NCBI GenBank assembly: GCA_934667425.1
Contig: CAKULV010000001.1
Coordinates: 240,817-304,816 of the forward strand
Origin: an uncultured Kiritimatiellota bacterium
GTDB lineage: Bacteria > Verrucomicrobiota > Kiritimatiellia > RFP12 > UBA1067
Direction: 5' to 3'
Length of the DNA: 64,000 nt
The notes under the pieces are model-generated. The model did not search any database. It saw only the letters and a program-made list of their open reading frames with translations, and had not been told where the DNA came from. Shown piece after piece: positions 7,259 through 16,600 of this stretch. The translations under genes were made by a program, and so were the position numbers. Within the stretch, counting starts at the first letter, position 1; each line of letters opens with the position of its first letter.

Positions 7259-8466
7259 GCGCGGTTCCTCCGGCGGTATTCGTTCATCGTGATCCCAAAG
7301 TGCTTCCGGAAGAGGTTTTTCGGGTAGTTCTCGTTCGCCCAGCCGAGACGGCGCGTGACCTCGCCGATGGGTTCGTCCGTCCGTGCAAGCTTCGCCTTCA
7401 GTTCGCCGAGCCGTGCCGCCGTGATCACGGAAAGGATCGACTCGCCGCGCACCTCGCGGAACCGAAGGTCCGCAAGGGATCGCGACACGCGCAGGTGGGC
7501 GACCACGTCGCGCACCCCTATGCCTCTCTTTGCGTTGTGGTGGATGAATGCGAGCGCCCTTTGGACCAGCTGGCCTGAAGATGTCTCGCGGGACGTCGAT
7601 GCGCGGCGGATGATTTCGCTCTCGCCCCTTACCGTTATTTCTGATGTGCCGTCTTTATTCCGCAGACTGTTGCGCATCAGCCGCTCAAGCGTTTCGGCGG
7701 CAAGCCTCCCGGCTTCCGTGAAATTGGGGCGGATGCTCGAAAGCTGCGGGGTTGTGCTCTCGCAGATGAACTCCTCGTCATCCACGCCGAGCACCGCAAT
7801 GTCGTTCGGCACGCGGAGCCTGGCCGCCGAACACGCCTGCAGCACGTCCATCGCTATGCTGTCGTCGGCCGCCATGATCGCGGCCGGTTTCCGAAGACGC
7901 TTCAGCCACTTTGCGATGTTGCCGATCCGCTCCGCCTTGCCGCCGGCCGGCGGCTCTGAAAATGTGATGCAGACAGCATTGTGCCGGTGAAACTCATCGG
8001 AAAAGCCGCGACACCGTTCGCTCGACCAAGCGGCCGTCCCGCTCCTCTCAGGCACGAAGCCGAATGAGGAGTATCTGCCTTCGGCAATGAATTCGCGCGC
8101 GCCGCTGCGGCCTATGTCATGGTTGTCGAGACGGATGTGCCTTACCAAAGGCGACCGCACTTCCCGCGCCAGTGCGTCATTCTCGATCGTCACGAACGGG
8201 ATGCCGCTTGCCAAAAGCGTATTTGAAGGCGCGAAGGTATCCGTGACGGCGACGATGAATCCGTTCGCGTGGTGCGCACAGGCTTCGTAGATGATCCGCT
8301 CTGAGACATCCTTCTCGAATCGGACGATGTCGAGTCGCCATTCGCCATGCTCCGCGATGTGTGCGAAGATGCCGCGCATTACGGAAGGACCGTAGCAGCT
8401 GCGCATCGATACGAACACGGTGACGCGCGGCAGTCGCCTGGATGTCTTGTGTGGAACTCTTCCCAT
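7255..8466 (-). CDS. XylR-like regulator: LacI-type sensor plus AraC helix-turn-helix
   Basis: The 403-residue product has a LacI/periplasmic-binding fold (about 12-285, with NDIAVLGVDDEEFICE, the XylR-type hinge text) followed by an AraC DNA-binding domain (about 295-400, with GVRDVVAHLRVSRSLADLRFRE and IGEVTRRLGWANENYPKNLFRKHFG, given here in parts). This is the architecture of E. coli XylR. The start is set at the ATG at 8466 because the minus-strand extended -10 TGGTATACT ends only seven nt before it, which predicts a leaderless message; longer upstream frames would cross the promoter. No xylose genes are nearby, so the effector is probably another sugar. It overlaps the AraC gene downstream. 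Confidence 0.9.
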   Translation of the reverse strand: MGRVPHKTSRRLPRVTVFVSMRSCYGPSVMRGIFAHIAEHGEWRLDIVRFEKDVSERIIYEACAHHANGFIVAVTDTFAPSNTLLASGIPFVTIENDALAREVRSPLVRHIRLDNHDIGRSGAREFIAEGRYSSFGFVPERSGTAAWSSERCRGFSDEFHRHNAVCITFSEPPAGGKAERIGNIAKWLKRLRKPAAIMAADDSIAMDVLQACSAARLRVPNDIAVLGVDDEEFICESTTPQLSSIRPNFTEAGRLAAETLERLMRNSLRNKDGTSEITVRGESEIIRRASTSRETSSGQLVQRALAFIHHNAKRGIGVRDVVAHLRVSRSLADLRFREVRGESILSVITAARLGELKAKLARTDEPIGEVTRRLGWANENYPKNLFRKHFGITMNEYRRRNRA

Positions 8467-8473
8467 GTGCCGA

Positions 8474-8482
8474 AGTATACCA
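8474..8482 (-). promoter_or_regulatory. Extended -10 of the XylR-like gene, leaderless spacing
   Basis: The minus strand reads TGGTATACT followed by TCGGCAC and then the ATG at 8466. The predicted transcription start therefore coincides with the start codon. Confidence 0.6.
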
Positions 8483-8535
8483 TATGGCTTGTTTGATTTG
8501 TGAGGAAATGTTGTTTGAAATGAATGTCGTTTTTC

Positions 8536-8565
8536 TTGACAGTCCAACCCTGCCTCCACTACAAT
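8536..8565 (+). promoter_or_regulatory. Sigma-70 promoter of the acetyltransferase-MFS operon
   Basis: TTGACA (8536-8541), 18 nt and TACAAT (8560-8565) form a near-consensus promoter divergent from the XylR-like promoter about 55 nt away. The short space between them is where the regulators would be expected to bind. Confidence 0.7.
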
Positions 8566-8601
8566 GAGCGGCATCGGAAGAAACAGGAGGAAACAAAGAA
8601 G

Positions 8602-9780
8602 ATGAGTCTGATGCGGGTGATAAGCGAGGCGCAGTTCCTTGCGGGCGAGGATGCGCGTGGCGCCTTGGTTGTGCTTGAGCCGGAGACGGCGCTTTCAAGC
8701 GAGCATCTGGATGCGCTTTTGGATTGCGGCGCCGCCGGGTTCGTAAGCGACTTTACGCCAGAACGCTTCGAGAAGCCGGACGTTGTTCCGGAGCTTGCGT
8801 ATGACCGTGGACGCTACGCCGGGCTTCGGGCGTATGCGGTGACGCCGCGCACGGGCGTCCGCCTGCGCACCTATGCCTCCGGAAACCCCGTGTGCCGCGT
8901 CGATGTCGGCGAGGACGGCTCGCTTTCGCTCGTGCCGCCTGCCGCTCCCGCCAAGCGCGACAAGTCCAGGGACCCTCAAGTCGACAAGGCGGCGATTCTT
9001 GCATCGTTCCGCGAGCTTGGCGTCAAGGAGGGCGACACGCTCATGGTGCATTCGTCGCTTTCCGCGTGCGGACACATCGTCGGCGGCGCAAAGACCGTCA
9101 TAGATGCCCTTGTGGAGGCCGTCGGCGAGGACGGCAATTTCTTCTTCCCGTCATTCCAGCGTTCCGAATGCTTCCTCAACGGGACTATCAGCCGTCGCTG
9201 GGACCACCGCCCCGCCGATGTCTCCCGCAGAGACAGCGCGTCCGTCCTTTGGGTAGGCTCGATACCGCTCGCGTTCATGCGCCTTTATCCGGATGCGCCG
9301 CGAGGACAGCAGATTTCGCATTCGTGGACCGGCTGGGGGAAGCGCGCCTCCGAAATGCTTTCCCTGCAGAGGTGGGACGATCCCCCGTTCGGCGAGAGGT
9401 CGCTCCCAATGCAGGTGAAGAAGCGCGGCGGCAAGATACTTCACTTCGGAAGCACGATAGCCCGCACGTCGTTCATCCACTGCCTTGAGGACCATCTCAA
9501 ACTTCCCGGCTATTCCGCCCCGGGCTTCTACCAGGTGCGAAAGCCAGATGGGGAGATCGCATGGGTCGGGCTTACTGGATGCTATGCCGGAAGCCGCATC
9601 TCCACGACGGAGAACGAGAACGCGCCGCTATACCGCGAGGCGTTGAAGGAAGGGCTGCAGATCGGCAAGGTGCGGCTCGGCGTAGGCACTCTCATGCTGA
9701 TGGACTGCAACAACTACTGGGAGTCGCTCGCAAAGGTGTTCGCCCGCAATCCTTCAATCAACCTCGGAAAGGCCTACTGA
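8602..9780 (+). CDS. AAC(3)-fold N-acetyltransferase with N-terminal extension
   Basis: Residues from about 130 to 392 match the aminoglycoside 3-N-acetyltransferase (Antibiotic_NAT) fold: GDTLMVHSSLSACGHIVGG, DALVEAVGEDGNFFFPSF and ISHSWTGWGKRASEM. The first 125 residues form an extra domain not typical of resistance enzymes. Members outside resistance islands probably acetylate amino sugars or antibiotic-like metabolites. The start at 8602 has an AGGAGG site 11 nt upstream and lies downstream of a clear promoter. One base separates its stop from the MFS gene. The divergent sugar-type regulators suggest a catabolic or modification role; aminoglycoside resistance is not supported by the context. 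Confidence 0.8.
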   Translation: MSLMRVISEAQFLAGEDARGALVVLEPETALSSEHLDALLDCGAAGFVSDFTPERFEKPDVVPELAYDRGRYAGLRAYAVTPRTGVRLRTYASGNPVCRVDVGEDGSLSLVPPAAPAKRDKSRDPQVDKAAILASFRELGVKEGDTLMVHSSLSACGHIVGGAKTVIDALVEAVGEDGNFFFPSFQRSECFLNGTISRRWDHRPADVSRRDSASVLWVGSIPLAFMRLYPDAPRGQQISHSWTGWGKRASEMLSLQRWDDPPFGERSLPMQVKKRGGKILHFGSTIARTSFIHCLEDHLKLPGYSAPGFYQVRKPDGEIAWVGLTGCYAGSRISTTENENAPLYREALKEGLQIGKVRLGVGTLMLMDCNNYWESLAKVFARNPSINLGKAY

Positions 9781-9781
9781 A

Positions 9782-11017
9782 ATGGGCAGGAACTACAAGT
9801 GGCTGATGCTCGCGCTGCTGTCGCTCGCATTCTTCTTCTCGCAGGCCGATCGCGTGCTGTTCGGGCTGCTCACCCTCCCGATACAGGAGGAGCTTGGCCT
9901 CAACGACCTTCAGATGGGCCTTGCCAACACCGTCTTCTTTGTGGTGTTCGCCTTTGCGGTTCCAGTCGCCGGCTACGCGGGCGACAGGTTCAACCGCAAG
10001 TGGGTGATCACGGCCGCGCTCATGTTCTGGTCGTTGATGACGGTGTTCACCGGCCTTGCGGGCGGCCTTATCGGCCTCATCCTCTTCCGCTCCGTCTTCA
10101 CGCCGATAGGCGAGTCGTTCTACTGTCCTTCAGCCTACGCGCTCATCGCCACGCACCACAAGGAGTCCCGCACGCTCGCGCTTGCGATACACCAGAGCGC
10201 ACTGTACATCGGGCTGATGATATGCGGGGCGCTTGTCGCGTGGACGCTCAAGGCTTTCGGCGGATGGCGCGTGGTGTTCTGGGTGTTCGGCGCGGCGGGG
10301 TTCCTGCTTGCGGTCTCTTTCATATGGCTTCTCAAGGACAGGCGCGGTGAAGCCGGGGACGGCGAGAAGGAGAAGCAGGGGTCGTTCAAGGACGGTTGCC
10401 TCGCGTTCGTGCGCTGCCCTACGCTCCTCATGAACGCCTTCGGCTTCATCGCGATCAACTTCGCGAACAACGCCTACATAAGCTGGGCGCCGAAGTTCGC
10501 CGCCCGGAAGTTCGGGCTCTCGGTCGGCGAAGCCGGCAACAGCACGATGCTCTACCACCACGCCTGCTGCTTCATCGCGGTGATGGCTGCCGGGTTCGTG
10601 ACCGACCACTACATCCGCAAGGGTTTCCCGCGCTTTCGCCTTGCGCTCCAGTCCTCCGCGATGATGCTCGGAGCGCCTATGCTCGTGTGGTTCGGGTTCT
10701 CGACGTCCGTTGCGGCGTGCTTCGCCGCGACGATGGCCTATGGCATATGCCGCGGCACATACGAGGCGAACACGCAGACTTCGGCGTTCGACGTGGTGCG
10801 TCCGGAGAACCGCGCGACGGTGGTCGCCGTCGCGGACCTCGCCGGCATGCTCATAGGCTCGCTCTCCCCGCTTGTCATAGGCGCGTTGAGCAACCGCTAC
10901 GGCATCAAGGGGTTCGAGATCGGCTTCTCGCTGATGGGGGCGGCATATCTGTTCGGCGCGTGCTCGATGGGCTACGCGGCCCTGTTCACCTTCAAGAAGG
11001 ATAGGATACAGGAATAG
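9782..11017 (+). CDS. MFS transporter, anion/hexuronate-symporter-like
   Basis: The 411-residue protein has about 12 hydrophobic segments and major facilitator signatures: GYAGDRFNRKWVI in the first cytoplasmic loop, IGESFYCPSAYALIA after segment four, and a charged central loop near residue 200 (DRRGEAGDGEKEKQG). The ADRVLFGLLTLPIQEELGL start resembles the ACS family (hexuronate and organic-anion symporters). It sits in the inner membrane and is translated immediately after the acetyltransferase, from which it is separated by one base. The pair probably handles one substrate under the divergent AraC and XylR-like regulators. The substrate is not evident from sequence. Confidence 0.85.
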   Translation: MGRNYKWLMLALLSLAFFFSQADRVLFGLLTLPIQEELGLNDLQMGLANTVFFVVFAFAVPVAGYAGDRFNRKWVITAALMFWSLMTVFTGLAGGLIGLILFRSVFTPIGESFYCPSAYALIATHHKESRTLALAIHQSALYIGLMICGALVAWTLKAFGGWRVVFWVFGAAGFLLAVSFIWLLKDRRGEAGDGEKEKQGSFKDGCLAFVRCPTLLMNAFGFIAINFANNAYISWAPKFAARKFGLSVGEAGNSTMLYHHACCFIAVMAAGFVTDHYIRKGFPRFRLALQSSAMMLGAPMLVWFGFSTSVAACFAATMAYGICRGTYEANTQTSAFDVVRPENRATVVAVADLAGMLIGSLSPLVIGALSNRYGIKGFEIGFSLMGAAYLFGACSMGYAALFTFKKDRIQE

Positions 11018-11188
11018 GAAGATTTGCGATTTACGATTTGCGATTTGCGATTTACGATTTTTCGATTTGCGATTGCATTTAATCATTTGACTATTTAATC
11101 ATTCAACCCCTCAACCTCTCAACTACATTTCTACACTTCTTGGCTAAAAGCTACCAACTACCATCTACCATCTACCAACTATCTACCC
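11018..11188 (+). repeat. AT-rich intergenic repeat block A
   Basis: This short gap contains repeated hexamer-like text (GATTTGCGATTTACGATTT, about 11021-11090), followed by degenerate CTACCAACTACCATCTACC words (11145-11186). The same two vocabularies recur at 30500-30560 with 30880-30945, and at 63303-63445 in the other orientation for the second type. No coding frame or promoter was recognised. Confidence 0.7.
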
Positions 11189-13585
11189 ATGAAAGCGAAG
11201 ATCGAGATTTCAGAGGAGACGTTCAGGACGTACCCGTTCTCCGACCCGGACCCCATCCCGGCAACGGCGGAGAGGCGCTACCCGTACTTCCGCTACGACG
11301 GCTCGACGGATGTGGCGGAGGATCGCGCGTGGAAGATCGTCACGCTTGAGAACGACAGGATATCGGTGAAGATACTGCCCGAGGTCGGCGGCAAGGTGTG
11401 GGGAGCGCATGACAAGGTGTCCGGCAGGGACTTCATCTACGCGAACCACGTGATGAAGTTCCGCGACATCGCCCTGCGCGGCCCGTGGCTCTCCGGCGGC
11501 ATAGAGTTCAACTTCGGCATCATCGGCCATTCGCCGTCCACCTCCACGCCGATCGACTGGTTCACGCGGGAGAACGGCGACGGCAGCGTGAGCTGCTTCG
11601 TCGCGAGCGACGAGTACATCACCCGCACGCGCTGGCAGGTGGAGGTGCGCCTTGGCGCGGACGCAGACGAGTTCGAGACCCGCGTAGCATGGTACAACTC
11701 GTCAGGCCTCCCCGCCCCGTACTACCACTGGATGAACGCCGCCTACTCCCTGCGGTACGACCCTGAGTTCCTGTTCCCGGGCGTGGCGGCCGTCGGGCAC
11801 GAGGGGGAGATCGTTACGCGCACGTGGCCGCTTGACGCCAAGGGGCGCGACATGTCGGTCTACCGGAACAACACGTATGGCGGGCCGAAGTCATACCATC
11901 TCGTCGGCGGCAACAACGGCTTCTACGGCATATGGTGGCGCGACCTCGGCTACGGCAGCTACCACCGCTCCGCGCCATACGCGAAGTACGGGCGCAAGAT
12001 ATGGCTGTGGGCGCTGAGCCGCGAGGGCGGCATCTGGGAGGACCTTCTTACCGACTCGGACGGGCAGTACGCCGAGCTGCAGGCCGGCAGGTGCTTCAAC
12101 CAGCCTCGCTGGGACAACGTCTACTCGCCTTTCAAGAACCCCACGTTCGTGCCCGGCACGGTCGAGACATTTGTCGATCATTGGGGCCCGATCCGCGATC
12201 GCGGCGAGGTTAAGGCGGACGAGAATCCGCCGCCGCTCGCGATGCGTCCGATCGATCCTCCTCCGTCATTCGATTACGAAAGCGCCCGTGGGCTCGCCAT
12301 GCTCGGCATGCAGGCGCTGCGCGAGCGCGACGACGACCTTGCGGAGGCGAGGCTGAATGCCGCTCTCGAAAAGGACGCGACTCTTGCCGATGCGATCGCA
12401 GGGCTTGCGGAGCTCGCCTACCGGCGCGGCGAATACGCTCGTACGCATGAGCTTGCGCGCCGGGCGCTCCGGCTCGATCTCTACGACCGCGAGGCGAACT
12501 ATCTTGACGGCGCGGCGTATTTCGCGGAGGGCGATCTCGTCACGGCCCGCGACCGGCTCGGCGTCGCCGCGTTCTCCGGCGGATATCGGGCCGCCGCGTT
12601 CGCGCTCATCGCGAGAAGCCTCTTGCGCGAGGGCGACGCCGCCGGCGCACTTGACGCCGCCAACGAGTCGCTCCGCTGCGAGGGGCTTCAGCTCGATGCG
12701 CTACTCGTGAAGGCGATAGCGCTGCGCGGAAAGCCGGGCCGCGACGCCTTCCTCGACGAGCAGCTTTCGCGCTTTCCGCTTGACCATGCCCTTCGCTACG
12801 AGCGCGGTGGCGTTGAGGGCCTTAAGGCTTCTGTCCGCAACGAGCTTCCGCACGAGACGTACCTTGGGCTCGGCTCCTGGTACGAGGAGACGGGGCTTGC
12901 CGAAGACGCGAAGGCCCTCTTCCGTCTCGCGCTCCCGAATCCCGAGGCGGAGATACGCCTTGCGTTCCTCGAGGGGCGCGCGCCGGCCATTGTCGGCCCG
13001 GTCGCGGGCGTATTCCCGTTCAGGCGCGAGTCGCGTCCGGCCCTTGAGGCTGCCGCGAAGTCCGACGAGGGATGGAAGGCCAGATACCTGTGCGCCGTGC
13101 TTCTCGGATTCTTCCGCGAGCGCGCGGCGGCATCGACCCTGCTGGAGTCGTGCGGAAACATTCCGGACGAAGCGGTGTTCTACGTCTATCGTGCCCGTAC
13201 GCGGCAAGGCGCGGCTCGGCTTGCAGACCTGGTTCGCGCCCGCGAGACAGGTGATTCGTGGCGGATCGGACGTGACATGATAACGCACCACGAGTCCGCT
13301 GGGGACTTCGTGAAGATGCTTGAATCCGCGAAGGACTATCTCGATAGGTTTCCGGGGAAGAACCCCCTGCAGATCGCATATGCCCGTGCGCTCCAGAAGC
13401 TTGGTCGATACAGGGAGTGCATGGCGTACCTTGAGGGGGTGAAGATACTTCCCTCGGAGCATCGCGACAGCGCGACGGACATCTGGCAGGCATGCCAGAC
13501 GGCGCTTGGGCTCCCTCTCACCTGGCCGGAGAACCTCGGCAAGGGCGAACCATACCACGACGGCGAATGGCGCCAGAAAGGCTGA
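11189..13585 (+). CDS. DUF5107-domain protein with TPR repeats
   Basis: The 798-residue protein has no signal peptide and is probably cytoplasmic. Residues about 30-345 match the DUF5107 domain, a galactose-mutarotase-like beta-sandwich found beside glycan-use genes (LPEVGGKVWGAHDKVSGRDF, PYYHWMNAAYSLRYD). From about 365 onward, helical repeats of the tetratricopeptide type follow (ARLNAALEKDATLADAIAG, ARTHELARRALRLDLYDRE), reaching the C-terminus. Family members are inferred to bind or process oligosaccharides; no catalytic residues can be named with confidence. The ATG at 11189 follows a repeat-rich leader without an obvious ribosome site. It heads the plus-strand run of exported beta-rich proteins. 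Confidence 0.8.
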   Translation: MKAKIEISEETFRTYPFSDPDPIPATAERRYPYFRYDGSTDVAEDRAWKIVTLENDRISVKILPEVGGKVWGAHDKVSGRDFIYANHVMKFRDIALRGPWLSGGIEFNFGIIGHSPSTSTPIDWFTRENGDGSVSCFVASDEYITRTRWQVEVRLGADADEFETRVAWYNSSGLPAPYYHWMNAAYSLRYDPEFLFPGVAAVGHEGEIVTRTWPLDAKGRDMSVYRNNTYGGPKSYHLVGGNNGFYGIWWRDLGYGSYHRSAPYAKYGRKIWLWALSREGGIWEDLLTDSDGQYAELQAGRCFNQPRWDNVYSPFKNPTFVPGTVETFVDHWGPIRDRGEVKADENPPPLAMRPIDPPPSFDYESARGLAMLGMQALRERDDDLAEARLNAALEKDATLADAIAGLAELAYRRGEYARTHELARRALRLDLYDREANYLDGAAYFAEGDLVTARDRLGVAAFSGGYRAAAFALIARSLLREGDAAGALDAANESLRCEGLQLDALLVKAIALRGKPGRDAFLDEQLSRFPLDHALRYERGGVEGLKASVRNELPHETYLGLGSWYEETGLAEDAKALFRLALPNPEAEIRLAFLEGRAPAIVGPVAGVFPFRRESRPALEAAAKSDEGWKARYLCAVLLGFFRERAAASTLLESCGNIPDEAVFYVYRARTRQGAARLADLVRARETGDSWRIGRDMITHHESAGDFVKMLESAKDYLDRFPGKNPLQIAYARALQKLGRYRECMAYLEGVKILPSEHRDSATDIWQACQTALGLPLTWPENLGKGEPYHDGEWRQKG

Positions 13586-13649
13586 TGCCGCCATGTATGG
13601 CGCCTTGCCCATAAGCTTCCAATAAGCAACTGAACAAGAGGAGACAACT

Positions 13650-16600
13650 ATGAAACGTATGATATCGCTTGCGCTTTGTTCGCTTTCGCTTGCCGCGTTC
13701 GCGGGCAGGACGTATACGTGGACGGGCGCGCAGGATTCCCGCTGGACAAATCCGGCGAACTGGACCGTTGACGGTGCCGTGGCCACGGCCTGCCCCGGAG
13801 TGGTCTCCAACGAGGTGAACGGCGTGTTCGCGCCGGCGCCTCCTTCGTCCGACACGGCAGTGTTCGATTCGGCGGGTTCGGCGCGGACGACCGTCGATCT
13901 CGAGGGCCTCTACTCGGTCGCGCACGTCCGCGTGTCCGGGGCGGATGCGCCGAAGTACACGTTCGGCACGGGCGTCACCCAGACTCTGCCGCTCGAGACG
14001 AACGGATCGTTCGTGGTCGAAGGGTCGGTAAAGGCCGAGAACTGCCCGCTGATAAACGCCAACCTCGCGTTCCCGGCGAACGTCGACAGCGCCTGGTGGA
14101 GCGGGGCCAACATTGGCACGCAGCTCACATACGCAAACGACACGGCCGGCACCCTTACGCTGAACGGTACGTTCAACACGAAGACCATATGGTTCAGGCC
14201 GGATGCGATGTCCACGGAATACCGCGAGCTGGATGTGTCCGTCAGGGCCCCAAACGGCACGCTCGCGTTTCGCGGCGACCAGTGCGCGAACAGATACATC
14301 GTCTCCTACGACTACACGGTCAGGAGGATTGAACTGCTGGACGGATGCCAGTTCACGGGCGGCAAGCTGAACAACTGGCGGCAGAGCGTGGACGTGTACG
14401 TGGGCGAAGGCGCGACATTCGGCTATATGCCAAAGAACAACGCAGGGCATATCCTTCACTGGGACGTAGAGCTGCGCGCGATCGGTCCCGGCGATTTCCA
14501 GTTCGCGGCGAACGGTGACGGGCAAAGCTTCGACAACCATGACTACATTGACCTTGGCAACGGACGCAGGATCGATGCGGCGACAAAAACATCCTCGTTC
14601 AATTGCGCAGGGCAGAGCGCCACGCAGTTGGCCCCAAATGCAATCTATGCCAAAACCAAGTCACAATACAGTGCCGTTCTACGCCTGAATGTTGCGGAGC
14701 CGGGCGACTATGCGGAGGGGTTCTACGCAAGCGGGCACTTCGCTCTTGAAGTTCCGTCCGTCCGGCAGCTTGCGAGGTGCGGCGCCCTTTGGCTTTGCGC
14801 GACGAACAAATTCTACAACAAGAGCGCCTGGCGCGATTGGGGATTCAATTACGCTTACTTCAAGACGCGCTGGACTGGCGATGCGCCAGAAGCGTTCACC
14901 ACTCCAGTCACCAACTACAACTACGCTACGCCGCAAGTGTTTACCCTTGAGAATTCCGGCTCTGCGGCGTTGACCGCGGGCATGCCGTACTTCACGGGAG
15001 GCGAGAGGACGTCGCTGGCGCTCGCCGGGACGACCGCTCCGATCATATATGGTGTGGGCATGGTCGGCGGCACCGCTTCCGTTGAGCTGTCGGGCGACGT
15101 CGTGTTCACGAACGGCGTAGACCTTGCCGGCATCAGCGCCCTGGTCCTGTCGAACGCGACGCTCTCCGCCGAGGGTTCGTCCGCGCTCGCGGCCCTGCCG
15201 GAGATATGCGTGTCGCAAGGCGCGAACGTGCTGGCGTTCGAGGATGGCGACCTCGCGCTCTCGAACCTGCGACGCACGGCCGGGACGCTGGACATCCGGA
15301 GCAAAACCGGCAAGACGCTGATGCTGCCGCAGTTCGATGGAGAGGACGTCTCGTGGCTCACGTACGGCGGCAATGCCGTGGTGGTGAAGTCCGGCGGCCG
15401 GATCGTCGCGGTCTCCAAGTACGCGCACGACGTCGAGATCGCCGCCAGGGGCGGCGAGGTCCCGAACGCGGCGGATTCCGTCGTCGGAATCACGTCCGAC
15501 GGCACAGGCGACAACGACAGGCTTTCTGCGGATGCCGTCGCCGTCAAGGGGCTTGTCCACAAGGCAGAGGCGTCATCCACCATCGCACTTGATGCCGGAC
15601 AGTCCCTCGCGGCCGGGTTCGTGGCCCGTTCCGCCATGGCGGGCGGACTGACGCTTGGGGATGTGGACGGACAGGGGGCCGTCGCGCCGACTGAAGCCGG
15701 GCTTCTGTTCGACAACGAGTCCGTGGTACGCCCCGTGACGGTAAGGGCTGCGCTTTCGAGTCCGTCGGCCAAGGTCACGGTGAACGGTCGCGGCGAGACC
15801 GTGTTCCGCGGCGGCACGAAGCCCGGCGAGACGGCGAAGGAACTCCGCGTCACGGACGGCACGGCCGTGTTTGCGGGCGGGACATACGATCTCGCAAGGT
15901 TCCTCGTGGCGACAAGCCGTGCGGATGCAGTCTCCACGGCGATCATCTCGAACTCCACGGTCAACCTTCATGCCGGGTCCGGCGTTTCGGCAGGCGGCGT
16001 CGGCGGCCTCTACGGCACCGATCCCGCGGATCGCATCGGCGGCGTTGGCGGCGGCGTGAACAGGCTTGTCCTGACCGGCGGCGGCACGCTCGCGCTCGCA
16101 GACAAGACAGGCATCAGCGGTAACTTCTACGACAGGACGTTCTTCGTGGGCCTCAACGGAACCGGAGTGCTGGAGGTCGAGGATGGAGGGGTGTTTGAAG
16201 GTCGCCTCCAGGTCGGAGGCTGCGCGGAGTCCCAGGGTGACGGCGTTTGCACTTCTGGAATCGGCTCCGTGCGTCAGCGCGGCGGCACCGTGACCGCATA
16301 CGGGATTGACTATAACGGATACTCCGGCTCGTCCGGCATCGGGGGCTACGGCGACTGGTACGGCAGGAACGCCGGCTCGTATGCGCTCTCAGGAGGCTCG
16401 TTCTTTGCGCGCGGCTGCTTCACGGTAGGGTTCTACGATGTAGGCGGAGTCTTCGACCAGACCGGCGGCTACAGCGCGTTTTCGAACGTGACGGCATCGG
16501 CAACGGGATCTGGTGGAACCCTGCTGCTTGGCGCGACGAACGGGGGCAGCGGAGCCGTGCGCGTGAAGGACTCCAAGATGGATATCTACGGACAGATCTC

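Noticed and set aside
8602..9780. Aminoglycoside resistance gene
   Set aside because: Only the fold matches. It has an extra N-terminal domain, sits in a sugar-type regulated pair with a transporter, and lacks any resistance-island context.
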